Positions 1 to 10,470 of a DNA stretch of 64,000 bases are shown in pieces (position 1 is the first letter of the stretch; the number at the start of each line of letters is the position of its first letter). The notes under the pieces were generated by a model. That model was not told where the DNA came from and searched no databases. It saw nothing but the letters and a program-made list of their open reading frames with translations. The stretch comes from Saprospiraceae bacterium (GTDB lineage Bacteria; Bacteroidota; Bacteroidia; Chitinophagales; Saprospiraceae): NCBI GenBank assembly GCA_016709995.1, contig JADJLQ010000001.1:3072001-3136000 (forward strand), written 5' to 3'. The translations under genes and the position numbers were made by a program.

Positions 1-138
1 ACACCGGCATATCAGCAGGGTGTCGTATTCAAACCTACCGGCTCAGGGACCAATGTCACCATGGAGTACAAATCTTCCGGCCTGGACCAGGCTCCTGGCA
101 AAAAACAATATAAGGTCTTTCATTTTGTCCAAAGTTGA
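1..138 (+). CDS. C-terminal tail of an upstream gene (partial, frame uncertain)
   Basis: The window opens inside an open frame. Frame 1 reads 45 codons to a TGA at 136-138. Frame 2 also stays open, to a TGA at 173-175 that would overlap the next gene's TTG start as TTGA, the same junction seen at 16899 and 41910. Neither tail carries a recognisable motif, so the product is unknown. A gene at this place in an ABC-dependent polysaccharide locus could be the Wzm permease, but neither tail is hydrophobic and nothing here supports that. Confidence 0.3.
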   Translation, partial: TPAYQQGVVFKPTGSGTNVTMEYKSSGLDQAPGKKQYKVFHFVQS

Positions 139-171
139 GACTGATTTTTTAAATAATAGTATGCCTAAACC

Positions 172-1168
172 TTGAAAACTGCGATCATCACCGGTATTGG
201 TGGCCAGGACGGGGCCTATCTCGCGCAGCATTTATTGCAGCAGGGCTATCGGGTGGTAGGCACGACGAGGTCGGTGGCCACATTTGAGGATTATCGGCTC
301 CGCTATCTCGGCATCCATCTATCGGTCGAAATCATCCGCTTGCGGGAAGTCAATATTTCTGCCATGGCGGACCTGTTATTTACTTACCAACCCGATGAAG
401 TATATAATCTTACAGCCCAGAGCAGTGTAGCCGCTTCATTTAAAGATCCGTTTGATACCATAGAGTACAATGTCCTTACTGTATTGGCCTGGGTCAAAGC
501 TATATCTGATTATGCTCCGCATACCCGATTTTACCAGGCTTCCAGCAGTGAGATGTTTGGCAATATTTCACCGGAGGTACTTCCTTTAAAAGAAAATGTC
601 ATCTTTCATCCTGCCAGTCCCTATGGTATCTCCAAAGCTACCGCCCATTGGATAGCTGTCAATTACCGGGAGTCACATCAGCTGTATTGTGCCTGTGGTA
701 TCTTGTTCAATCATGAATCTCCCCTCCGGGGTTTTGCTTATGTCATCAAGAAAATACTCAGCCACCTGGTCACGATCCATCGGACCGGCATCGACCGACC
801 CCTGCTGGTGGGCAATACCAGTATTAAAAAGAGATTGGGGTTATGCACCCGAGTATGTCAAAGCCATGCATCTCGTATTGCAACAGGCCGGCTCAGATGA
901 CTATTTGATCTGTTCCGGCAATGTTTGGACCCTGGATGAGTTTATAGAGGCTGCTTGTTTACGATTAGATCTGGACCGCGACGGCATTATCCGGCATGAC
1001 TCTGCACTATACCGTCCCAACGAACTACTGGCTATTTACGGTGATCCATCCAAAGCCAAGTCCTTGCTGGGCTGGCAATATAATCTCACTAACCTGCAAC
1101 TCCTGGATTTATTGATCCGGGACGAAATCCATTTTCAGGAATGGCAGGAATCGAATCCATCCAAATGA
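172..1168 (+). CDS. GDP-mannose 4,6-dehydratase-like SDR, short form (frameshifted)
   Basis: A short-chain dehydratase of the GMD family, which converts GDP-mannose to GDP-4-keto-6-deoxymannose. The N-terminal nucleotide-binding loop TGIGGQDGAYLA, the catalytic Y-x3-K in SPYGISKATAHW and the family motif NHESPLRG are all present. The frame breaks in an A5 run at 826-830. Removing one A restores KRDWGYAPEYVKAMHL and a continuous protein of about 331 residues. The start is TTG at 172; the nearby ATG at 161 runs straight into a stop. The end overlaps the next start as ATGA (1165-1168). It is shorter and clearly diverged from the second GMD at 30230, so it may act on another nucleotide sugar or in another branch. 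Confidence 0.8.
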
Positions 1169-2427
1169 GTACCAAGCCCATCATTGAGGTAGAACATCTA
1201 TCCAAAAAGTTTATCATTTCCCATGAAGCCCCCCAAAGCTATCGGTCCATGCGGGATGCTATGACGGAAAAAATCTTATCAATCATTCCATCAAAAAAAC
1301 AAAAAGCCGCTTCCACCTCAGAAGAGTTTTGGGCATTGAAGGATGTCAATTTTACCGTCCATGCCGGTGACAGAATAGGGATCATTGGTCGCAATGGAGC
1401 GGGCAAAAGTACTTTACTGAAGATTCTCAGCAGGATCACACCACCATCAAAGGGTAAAATAAGTATCAGGGCAGAGTGGCGAGTTTATTGGAAGTGGGCA
1501 CCGGCTTCCATCCTGAATTGACTGGAAGAGAAAATATTTTCTTAAATGGTGCTATCCTGGGTATGAGCAGATCGGAGATTCAAAGAAAATTTGACGAAGT
1601 AGTAGATTTTGCAGAAGTTGAAAAATTTTTGGACACGCCTGTTAAAAGATATTCTGCGGGTATGTACGTGCGCCTGGCTTTTGCTGTAGCTGCTCACTTG
1701 GAGCCTGAAATCCTGATAGTAGATGAAGTACTGGCAGTGGGCGATGCACAGTTTCAAAAAAAATGCCTGGGAAAAATGGAGGATGTCAGTAGGAATGAAG
1801 GGAGGACAGTACTGTTTGTAAGTCATAATATTGCTGCCGTAAAAACATTTTGCAATAAGGGAATATTGCTTGTTACAGGAAAATTAGAAAAATTTGATGA
1901 AATAGACTCAATTATAGCAGTTTATCAAGACTTTCAGAATATAAATTCAACCTACATTTACGATAAAAATGATGTTATCGAAAAGGATCTGATCTAATAA
2001 ATGTAATTTCATTCAATGTATTGCGTCTTATGGAAGTGATATAATATTTCCTCTGGTATAAAATTTTTGGTAATATTTTATTGCAATATAGAAAACATTA
2101 ATTTAGATATTACTTTTGAATTAAAAACTCTTGATGAAATCGTTGTTTTTCATCACGGAGCTTTATTAAGCGTAAATATGGATTCCAAAAAGGGAATATA
2201 CACTATTGAAGGTGAAATCCCTCCTTATTTATTAAATGCGATCACTTACAAATTTAAATTAATATTTGTAAGATCAGCAGATATTATTGCATTCTATTGA
2301 AGATATAATAAAATTTGAAGTACTAAATGAAATGTTAGGATCTAACGCAAATGTACTACCTGGTATAATAAGGCCAAATATAGATTACAAAATAAATTAT
2401 ATTAATGAAAAACCCATACTTGATTAA
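1165..2427 (+). CDS. wzt: O-antigen/polysaccharide ABC transporter ATP-binding protein, Wzt type (frameshifted)
   Basis: Cytoplasmic ATPase of an ABC-2 exporter that moves lipid-linked polysaccharide across the inner membrane with a Wzm permease, which is not in this window. Walker A GRNGAGKSTLLKIL, the degenerate signature YSAGMYVRLAFAVAAHL and Walker B EILIVDEVLAVGD are visible. A G is missing from the run at 1469-1471; adding it gives RGRVASLLEVGTGFHP. Further indels near 1995-2075 and 2265-2290 break the C-terminal beta-sandwich that in Wzt binds the terminated O-chain. Its pieces read through to IINYINEKPILD-like sequence and a stop at 2425-2427. It overlaps the following cupin gene by 23 bases. 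The ATG at 1165 is chosen for its ATGA overlap with the dehydratase stop. Confidence 0.8.
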
Positions 2428-2812
2428 TTTTGATTCAATTGGATCGCGTCAATTAGGATTTATATCAGTAGCCGAATCATTAAAGAATATTCCTTTTTCT
2501 ATTAAAAGAGTATACTGGACATATTATACGCCACATGATGTAATAAGAGGTGGCCATGCAAATATTGAAAAGGAAATGATTCTAATTGCAATTGCAGGAA
2601 ATATTTCAGTGGAAATTGAAACAAAACATGGAGTCAAAAGCAACCACTTGCTAAATACGCCATCAAATGGTCTATATATTCCACCACTTTCGTGGCATAA
2701 TATGAAATATTCACATAATGCGGTTCAGTTGGTATTTGCCTCAAATATTTATTCAGAATCAGATTATATAAGAGATTATGAAGAGTTCAAAAGAAAATAT
2801 ATTAATCAGTGA
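2405..2812 (+). CDS. fdtA: dTDP-4-keto-6-deoxyhexose 3,4-ketoisomerase (FdtA/QdtA, WxcM-like cupin)
   Basis: An intact 135-residue cupin of the WxcM/FdtA family. It moves the keto group of dTDP-4-keto-6-deoxy-D-glucose from C4 to C3, preparing the sugar for 3-amination. Seen: the SRQLGFISVAE opening, HANIEKEMILIAIAGNISVE with the conserved His of the cupin strand, and the closing LYIPPLSWHNM and VFASNIYSESDYIRDYEEF segments typical of the family. It is followed directly by an acetyltransferase and a DegT aminotransferase, the usual order of the Fuc3NAc/Qui3NAc modules. Sequence alone cannot tell FdtA (galacto product) from QdtA (gluco product). Base composition is strongly AT-rich. Confidence 0.82.
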   Translation: MKNPYLINFDSIGSRQLGFISVAESLKNIPFSIKRVYWTYYTPHDVIRGGHANIEKEMILIAIAGNISVEIETKHGVKSNHLLNTPSNGLYIPPLSWHNMKYSHNAVQLVFASNIYSESDYIRDYEEFKRKYINQ

Positions 2813-3351
2813 ACATGCAATTGTTAATTCTCATAAAATTGGGAAATATACAAAAATATGGCAATTTGCAATAATTCTAAAAGGAGCAAGAATTGGTTCA
2901 AATTGCAATATCAATTGCCATACCTTTATTGAAGACGATGTTATAATCGGAAATAATGTTACTATAAAAAGTGGTGTGTATCTTTGGAATGGAACTAGAA
3001 TTAAAGATGATGTATTTATAGGCCCAAAATGGTATTTACTAACGATATATATCCCAGAAGCAAAAAAGATTTTAAGTGTAAAAAGTTATAATTGGCAAAG
3101 GAGCTTCAATCGGAGCAAACGCTACAATTCTGGGTGGCGTTAAAATTGGAAACTATTCGTTAATTGGGCTAGGCTCTATAATAACCAAAAATGTCCCAGA
3201 TTTTGCTTTAGTCTACGGAAATCCAGCAAAGATTAATGGATGGATGGATGCTGATGGCGATAAAATCATACAAATAGAAAATAATATTTACTATAATCCC
3301 AAAATTGATATATTTTACAAAGTAACTTCTAAAGGTCTAATGGTAATATGA
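2778..3351 (+). CDS. fdtC: dTDP-3-amino-3,6-dideoxyhexose N-acetyltransferase-like left-handed beta-helix protein (frameshifted)
   Basis: Hexapeptide-repeat acetyltransferase of the QdtC/FdtC/WbpD type, which would acetylate the 3-amino sugar. The repeated hexads (ARIGSNCNINCHTFIEDDV, IIGNNVTIKSGV) form the left-handed beta-helix. The frame breaks near 3029-3060 and in the A run at 3080-3084. Downstream pieces continue with IIGKGASIGANATILGGV and IGLGSIITKNVPDFALVYG, which keep the family pattern. The end (TGA 3349-3351) overlaps the next start as ATGA, and the start lies inside the end of the ketoisomerase gene. Placement between ketoisomerase and aminotransferase strongly supports the role. 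Confidence 0.78.
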
Positions 3352-4442
3352 AAGTTCCTTTTCTATCACTCGAAATTATTCATAATAAAATTAGAGAATC
3401 TGCGGTAAAAGCATTTGAAGAAGTGTATGATTCAAATTGGTTTATTCTAGGAAATCAATTAACTAAATTTGAAAATTCTTATTCACACTTTAATAAAGTA
3501 AAGTATACAATAGGAACAAGTAATGGTTTAGATTCACTAATCATATGTCTTAAATCATTAAATATAAAACATGGTGATGAAGTAATAGTCCCTTCAAATA
3601 CATTTATAGCTACTGCTTTAGCGGTCTCATATGTTGGTGCAAAGCCTGTTTTGTTGAACCAGACATATGCACTTACAATTTAGATCCAAATTTATTAATC
3701 AAAAACATAACCACAAAAACAAAATGTATAATACCAGTACATTTATTTGGCCAAGCTTGCGAAATGGATAAAATATTAAAAATAGCTAAAGATTATAACC
3801 TTAATATAATAGAAGATAATGCTCAGTCGCAAGGCGCGACATATAACAATAAATTAACAGGTTCTTTTGGGCAAATAAACGCTACAAGTTTTTATCCTGG
3901 AAAAAATTTAGGTGCGATTGGGATGCAGGGGCAGTTACAACAAATAACCAGGAGTTAGCGCAGAAAGCGATAGCGCTAAAAATTATGGCTCAAAGTTAAA
4001 TACATTCATAATTATTATGGTAATAATATGAGAATGGATGAAATTCAAGCTGCTTTTTTAAATATAAAATTAAAAGAACTGACTAAATACAATCTTGAAA
4101 GAAAAAAAATAGCCTCCTTGTATTATACTAATTTAAAAGATAATAAAAATATCATTCTCCCAATTATATGCCCCAACTCAACTAGTGTTTTTCATCTTTT
4201 TGTTATACGAACCAATAAAAGATCTGAACTACAAAAATACTTATCCGAAAACAATATAAGTACAATCATTCATTATCCAATACCGCCATATAAACAAAAT
4301 ATATATAAAAAGAATATGATAAAATAAGTATATAATTGCAAATGAATTGGCGAATACATCATTGAGCCTACTATGGCCAGGTATGAGTAAAGCAATGGTT
4401 ATATATATCTGTAATTGTATAAATAGATTCTATGGAATATAA
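3348..4442 (+). CDS. fdtB: dTDP-3-keto-6-deoxyhexose 3-aminotransferase, DegT/DnrJ/EryC1 family (frameshifted)
   Basis: PLP-dependent sugar aminotransferase that would use glutamate to aminate C3 of the keto sugar made by the FdtA-like enzyme. Seen in order: VPFLSLEIIHNKIRES, the cofactor region GTSNGLDSLIICLKSL, VPSNTFIATALAV, IIEDNAQSQGA with the conserved Asp, and the Schiff-base Lys in SFYPGKNLGAIG. MRMDEIQAAFLNIKLKEL lies near the C-terminal domain. At least four small indels break the frame (about 3655, 3930, 3990 and 4315), yet every block keeps family sequence. The reconstructed stop is TAA at 4440-4442, ten bases inside the next gene. Confidence 0.82.
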
Positions 4443-5436
4443 AGGAATTTCTCCTAATCCCAAAATATCAGTATTAACCTTGTGTTACAATAACGGAATC
4501 GAAGTAATTGAAACTATAAAATCGGTAAAATCGCAAACTTATTCTAATATAGAGCACTTAATCTTAGACGATTGTTCCACAAATAATTCATACAACTTAA
4601 TAAAAAAATGGATTATTGATAATAATTATAATGCTAGGTTATATAAAAATAGTATAAATTTCGGGATTTCGAAATCTTTTAATATTTTACTAAATAAAAG
4701 CAGTGGCAAATTGATTGCTATTAATTGCGATGATTATTGGGATCCAATTCATTTACAAACTAACATTTCATCATTATTGGAAAATTCATTTGATGCAATA
4801 TTTAGTAATATCAGTGTTACTGATAGTAATCTTAATCACATTTATTATATTCAAGATCATTTACTAAAATCACACTATTTAGAGGCTGATAACTTATTAT
4901 TTACAAATGAAGAAAATTGTAAACTATTAGATAAAGATGAATCCTGCGAGCATCCTTTTATAATGGCTATTTGCACCCTGTAACAATGATAGTTTATAAA
5001 GAAAATATTTTAAAGATAGGTGGTTATGACGAAAATTAGCAGTTGAAGATTTAGATATGGCAATAAGATTGTGTGCAAATTTTAAAGAGGATACAATTCT
5101 ATTTCGACTTCAAAGTATATTAAGAGGAGTAATAGCTTTACTGTTAATAAAATTGTAGCTCCAATTTTACTTAATGGGTGGCTTCAAACCTATATTAAAC
5201 ATAGACAAATTGCAAAAAAGCTTAGCGTAACCGAAATATACGATTCAAAAATATATGATTTGGCCCTTAGACTTTATAAACAAAAAGCAAATAATATCTT
5301 TAAGACATATACAGTTATTGTTTCTAACTGTTTTAAATTAAAGAAATCTTTTGACTATGTATATTATATTCTTAGACATAATATTATTATCGTTTTGGGT
5401 TTAAAATTATTTTTCAAAAAAGAAACTTTGTCTTAA
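4432..5436 (+). CDS. Glycosyltransferase family 2 (frameshifted)
   Basis: GT-A fold transferase that adds one sugar to the growing repeat unit on the cytoplasmic face. Seen: PKISVLTLCYNNGIEVIETI, QTYSNIEHLILDDCSTNNS and the metal-binding stretch IAINCDDYW. The frame is lost near 4975 and again near 5030 and 5100-5155. The C-terminal part, in a clean frame from about 5158 to the TAA at 5434-5436, reads PILLNGWLQTYIKHRQIAKK and further helical sequence. Donor and acceptor cannot be told from sequence. It overlaps the aminotransferase by about ten bases. Confidence 0.72.
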
Positions 5437-5449
5437 GATTTAATTTCGT

Positions 5450-6655
5450 ATGAAAATAATTATCGATGCGACATGGATTGCCGGACAATTTGGTAATAAT
5501 AACATAAATGGCGGGTACAGAGTTATTGATAATTTTATAAGACAACTGTACAAATATCCACAACATGTCTTTTACCTTACCCATACAACCCATAGGGAAA
5601 GCTACACTGAAAATTTGAAAAGATATCACAAGGATATTGCTTCTCCTAAAAATATATTTGTATCAGCTGTTTCATTCAAATTATTAAATAGATCTATAAC
5701 GCTGAAATGGTATTCATTCTTGAATAGAAAATTGCCTCTTAATTCATTAATTCCCTTTATTTACCCATGGTTGATTAGCAAGTCTGATATATATTATTCT
5801 TTTCTTGATTCAGTACCGTTTATAATTAGAAAAAACAAACGAATAAATAAATTTTTTACTGCTCTCGATTTAATTCCTCTCATTAGACCGGATATTTCAA
5901 CTCTATTTTACGATTATACATTGAATCTATATAAAAAATTAGACCTTACCACCAAGATAATATCTATAAGCAATTCAACTAAAAATGATATTTTAAAGTT
6001 CCGGCCAGACTTAGAACCAAACAACATATTTGTATCATATCTTGCAGCGAATGAAACTATATTCTATAAAGAGGACAATGAAAAGAGATTGTCCGAAGTT
6101 AAGAACAAGTACAAAATTAAATCAGATCAATATTTCTTAACAATAAATAGTTTAGCTCCTTATAAAAATTCAGAATTTGTAATATTAAACTTTTTAGATT
6201 GGGTCTATTCCAATACAATTCAAGATACCCATCTAGTTGTTATTGGAAGGCCTTTAGATAACAATTTTACAAATAAATTGAAAAGCAAATACTCAAACAT
6301 TTCAAATTTGATATTTCTAGAAAACGTTCCAGATTCAGATTTAGCGGGAATTTATTCCGCAGCTACTTGCTTTTTATATATGTCTCATTATGAAGGTTTT
6401 GGACTCCCCATTTTAGAAGCCTTCCAATGCGGAACTCCTGTTATTTGCTCAAACACTTCATCTATGCCTGAAGTTGCAGGAGATGCTGCCATCTTGATTG
6501 ATCCAAAAAATAGTTCCGAGTTTATCAATGCTCTTGACAAGATATATTCCAACCAATTAGATAGAGAAAGGCTTAGCAGATTAGGTATAGACCGTTCAAA
6601 ATTATTTAGTTGGCCTAAATTCGCAGACAATATTATTAAATGTTTTAATATTTAA
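5450..6655 (+). CDS. Glycosyltransferase, GT4 family
   Basis: An intact 401-residue GT-B retaining glycosyltransferase. The N-terminal Rossmann half starts MKIIIDATWIAGQFG. The C-terminal donor-binding half carries YLTINSLAPYKN, the ExxE-type signature YEGFGLPILEAFQCGTPV and SSMPEVAGDAAILIDP. These identify the group that includes mannosyl- and rhamnosyltransferases of O-antigen clusters. The stop overlaps the next ATG as TAATG at 6653-6657, so translation of the following methyltransferase is probably coupled. Substrate not predictable. Confidence 0.85.
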   Translation: MKIIIDATWIAGQFGNNNINGGYRVIDNFIRQLYKYPQHVFYLTHTTHRESYTENLKRYHKDIASPKNIFVSAVSFKLLNRSITLKWYSFLNRKLPLNSLIPFIYPWLISKSDIYYSFLDSVPFIIRKNKRINKFFTALDLIPLIRPDISTLFYDYTLNLYKKLDLTTKIISISNSTKNDILKFRPDLEPNNIFVSYLAANETIFYKEDNEKRLSEVKNKYKIKSDQYFLTINSLAPYKNSEFVILNFLDWVYSNTIQDTHLVVIGRPLDNNFTNKLKSKYSNISNLIFLENVPDSDLAGIYSAATCFLYMSHYEGFGLPILEAFQCGTPVICSNTSSMPEVAGDAAILIDPKNSSEFINALDKIYSNQLDRERLSRLGIDRSKLFSWPKFADNIIKCFNI

Positions 6656-7434
6656 TGCCTCTTATGTTAATAGAAAAAACAATTGCAATTTTAAAAGATT
6701 TATATTTTGGAGATAGAGGAGAACCATATTATTTAAATAAAAAAAAATACTATTTTCAAATAGGTAGCAGACCCATCAGGATAAGTACATTAACTCTAAA
6801 AGCGATGTTGTACGTAATGATATCTTGCAATTTGACTTTGTACTAAGAGAACTTAAAAGCAATAGTATTTTCTACGATATAGGGGCCCATTTTGGAACGT
6901 ACAGCATGTTAGCATCATCCATTTTGCAAGGTGACAATTCAATCTATGCATTTGAACCGGATACGCATCATTGAAAATACTTCATAAAAACATAAACTAC
7001 AATAACCTTAATAATCGAATCAAAATAAAAGAAATAGCTATATCATCTACCGTAGGAAATTTATCTTTTAATATGCAGAATGGTAATTCGATGTCTCACT
7101 TGGTCACAAATTTAGAACCGAAATATAAAGGAAAACTAACTTCTGTAAAACTGATACATTAAACAATTTAATTCTTTCGTTACCAATCCCAACACTTTTA
7201 AAAATTGATACAGAAGGTGCTGAATTTGATATAATTAAAGGAGCAACAAAACTTTTGGAAATTCCGTCTATAATATTTGTTTGTGAATTGCATCCTTTTG
7301 CATGGGGTTGGTATAAGGACAATAGTTGGGATGAATTTTTAGCACTACTAAAATCATACGACCGCAAGATATTGGTATTGGACCCTAAAAAAACATTTTC
7401 CGATTTGCCATATTATGGTACTATTATATTCTAA
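6655..7434 (+). CDS. FkbM-family methyltransferase (frameshifted)
   Basis: SAM-dependent O-methyltransferase of the FkbM family, probably methylating a sugar hydroxyl of the glycan. Motif I is FYDIGAHFGTYSMLASS and the acidic end of strand 2 is AFEPD. The FkbM hallmark LLKIDTEGAEFDIIKGA lies near the end. Three frameshifts (about 6785, 6970 and 7155) split it into pieces that read continuously once single bases are added. The reconstructed length of about 260 residues is normal. Start and previous stop overlap as TAATG. Confidence 0.78.
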
Positions 7435-7437
7435 ACA

Positions 7438-8552
7438 TTGAACTCATATGTATATATAACCAATACTGACTTTAGTCGCAGGCGGGGTGGCTGGGATGGA
7501 TTAGGTGGAAAGGTGTATGATTTGCTTAAACTAAAATTAACCAACGTTACCCTAATTGATAAGGTTAATCCAGCCATAAATGTATATTCAAAATGGATCT
7601 ACAAATTTCAAAAGTTATTAAGCCTAAAAAGAATTTTTCCATTATTTAATGAAAACAGATTAATTAAAATAAAGAAATTGTTAGATGAGGCTGTATCGAC
7701 AGATGCTACTTATCTGATTTTTCATGGATCAACCCCATGGATAAACTATAAGCCTAAAGTTAAATATAGTATAATAATTGATTGTAGTTTTGAAAGTTAC
7801 CTTAACACATATCATAATATAAATCATTTTAACCCCAATGATTTTAATCGAATAAAAAGAAAAGAAATAGAATTTCTTAAAAATGCGCATACTGTTTTTT
7901 TTACATCCCACTGGGCAATAAAAAAAACGACCATAGAATATGATCTTTACGATAAAAATTTTATTCATATGGGTCAGGCCCAACGATGCTCCTTAAATCT
8001 AATATTAATAAACAAGTATCTGTTAAAAATCAATTCATATTTATTGCATCAGATTTTAAGGGTAAAGGAGGAGAGCTAATAGTTAAGGCCTTTTCTTTGT
8101 TTCAAAAAAATAATTTAGCGTATAGCCTGCTTATTGTAGGACAAAAGCCGCCTTCTAAATTCATTAAGATTCCTAATGTTATATATTTAGGTTACATTGA
8201 CAAATCTTCCCCAAAAGGCCTGGAAAATCTTAATCAATTATTCCAAGAATCAAAGAGCATGATTCTATTAACTAGAAAGGATATATTGCCATTAACAATA
8301 ATAGAGGGAGGGCTATTGGGATGTCCCACCATAGCTAATCCTCTAAATGCTATACCAGAAGCCATTGAACACCTTAAGACAGGTTGGTTGATAGAGTCAA
8401 ACATTAATAAGCTGGTTGAAACATTCAAATATATAGCCAATATGAATTCCAGCCAATATAACCTAATACGCCAATCAGTAATTAAAAAAATGGATGAGGA
8501 ATATAATTGGGATTCAATTTTAATTAATATTTTAACAGGAATAAATAATTAA
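7438..8552 (+). CDS. Glycosyltransferase, GT4-like (frameshifted)
   Basis: GT-B type transferase of about 371 residues once repaired. The N-terminal half begins SYVYITNTDFSRRRGGWDG and ends in HTVFFTSHWAIKKT, a motif common before the interdomain linker. The C-terminal half has FIFIASDFKGKGGELIVKAF and the donor-binding stretch PLTIIEGGLLGCPTIANP. A missing G at about 7977-7981 (CAGGCCC for CAGGGCCC) breaks the frame. The start is TTG at 7438, three bases after the methyltransferase stop. The donor motif is a weakened form of the GT4 signature, so the subfamily call is tentative. Confidence 0.72.
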
Positions 8553-8939
8553 ACCTAAGCCATATATTAGGCAAGGATTGCCAGCAGGGTTACGCAATGA
8601 AAAATGCACACTAAATGCATTGCAATAGAATCATCTTTTAGAAACCTGCCTGACTTTCTATTATTAATTAATGAGTCAGGAGGACATTGTTCATTGGTCA
8701 AGGTTAACCCTAACAAAGTTTTTTCTAAAGGAAAAGACTTTATTATTACCAACTGACGATTTTGTCAGCATCACGATATTTATTGTAGGGATTTGTAGCA
8801 GGAATTTATTGCATCTCTAATGCAGAATACAATTTTTGTAATAATGTTAAAATAAAAATAAAAAATGAGTTCGATTGGGATATTGTATCAAAGATTATCA
8901 ATGTAGTTAAGAAATGATTGTTTTTAAAATTATAATTTT
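8553..8939 (+). pseudogene. Degenerate unidentified coding remnant
   Basis: No intact gene fits this 387-base gap between two glycosyltransferases. Plus-strand pieces look coding: about 8605-8755 reads IESSFRNLPDFLLLINES followed by GGHCSLVKVNP, and about 8819-8914 ends FDWDIVSKIINVVKK and a stop, a tail like those of glycosyltransferases. The pieces lie in different frames and no start or motif links them. It may be a glycan gene broken by several indels or a true decaying remnant. I do not recognise the family. Confidence 0.35.
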
Positions 8940-9856
8940 ATGAATGAGATAAGTGTGATAATATGTACCTATAATCCTGAAATACTGTTACTTGAAAGGT
9001 GCATTGATGATATTATTAATATTTCGAATTTTGAAAGCATTAGAGAAGTACTAATAATAAATAATAATAGTGATCCAAGTATATTTAATGTTGAATTATT
9101 CAATAATATTGCTTTAAAGTCAAAAAAATTAAATACATTTTTGAAAATAAGCAAGGCTTAACTCATGCAAGACTTTTGGGAATTAAAAACTCAAATAGTG
9201 AGTATCTTGTATTTCTTGATGACGATAATTTTGTAGCTGTAAATTTTATAAATGAAGCTTTGAGAGTTTTCAACGAATTTCCTTGGATAGGTTCATTTAG
9301 CGGTCAAATTGACTTAAAATTTGAACATGTTCCTCCTGCTTGGACTAAAAAGTATTGGAATTTATTAGCATTTCGTAAATTTAACGGAAATCATTGGTCT
9401 AATGTATACTTTGATAATAATTGTATGCCATGCGGAGCAGGTTTATGCGTTCGAAGAAGCGTTGCTGAAAAATACTCTGAAACGCATTATAATGGCCCAA
9501 GATCTATCATATTGGATAGAACTAAGGGCAGTTTACTATCAGGTGGAGATAATGATTTAGCAATGTGTGCGATTGACTTGGGTATGGGTGTTGGAATTTT
9601 TGAATCACTAAAATTGTCTCACTATATACCAAGATTTAGAACAGAGATAGAATATCTAAAACAGTTAGCATATAATATTTATTTCTCTAGCGTGATATTA
9701 AAATATGTACGCGGCTATGGTGTAGAAAGGATAAAATTTAAAACCTTATTTAAAAGAATTATTCTTTTAATCACACTACCCTCATGTGACAGAATAATAC
9801 AATTTTCTTGCCTAAGGGGAGAATTAGATGCTTATAAGTTTATTAACCCTAAATAG
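8940..9856 (+). CDS. Glycosyltransferase family 2 (frameshifted)
   Basis: GT-A transferase of about 305 residues after repair. It opens ISVIICTYNPEILLLERCI and continues through EYLVFLDDDNFVAVNF, the DxD-bearing metal site. The acceptor-side helix LLSGGDNDLAMCAIDLGMG carries the catalytic-type acidic residues. One base is missing in the T run near 9139; repair gives FENKQGLTHARLLGIKNS. The sequence CMPCGAGLCVRRSVAEKY between the blocks is typical of this GT2 branch. AT-rich like its neighbours. Confidence 0.78.
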
Positions 9857-9863
9857 TATCTAA

Positions 9864-10449
9864 ATGCTAAATTATTATTATTCAAAGTATTTAAAATTTA
9901 CTAGACGGATGTTTCTTAAAGACTCCAAATTTTGTATTATTTCAGACAATTGTTGGGGTGGATTCATTTACCAACATTATGGATTAGTATATAACACACC
10001 ATTTATTGGATTATTTATTTTTTCACCAGATTACATTAGGTTGTTAAAGAATCTAACTAATTATTTAAAGCTAGAATTAAAATTTATTGATTTTGATAAA
10101 TCAAAATATTATAGTTATATTAAAGAATATAAAAATACCCTGTTGCATTATTGGCTGATATTGAAATTCACTTTATGCATTATCAAAATGAATTAGAAGC
10201 TTCCAAGAAATGGAATTATAGAGTTATGAGATTAAATTATAATAATCTAATTAATAAGTTTTGCGAGAGAGATCTTTGTAATGCTGAATTAGTTGATGAA
10301 TTTTCTAAATTAGATTATCAACGGAAAGTTTGTTTTACAAGTAAAGATTATCCACATTCAGAATGTATTAAACTAAAAATGAATATGGTTTAGAAATTAA
10401 GAACGAGTGGGAGAATTTTTTGGTTACAGTTCCATTAAATAAATTTTAA
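9864..10449 (+). CDS. DUF1919-family exopolysaccharide-locus protein (frameshifted)
   Basis: Resembles the DUF1919 family found in capsule and exopolysaccharide clusters, whose reaction is not established. The hallmark is FCIISDNCWGGFIYQHYGL followed by TPFIGLFIFSPDYIRLL. Two indels (about 10135 and 10378) split it. Downstream pieces LADIEIHFMHYQNELEASKK and KVCFTSKDYPHSECIKLK continue the family pattern, and a final fragment ends in VTVPLNKF and TAA at 10447-10449. About 195 residues, the expected size. A glycosyl- or acyl-transfer role is inference from context only. Confidence 0.68.
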
Positions 10450-10470
10450 ATTCTTTTTATTGATTGTATT

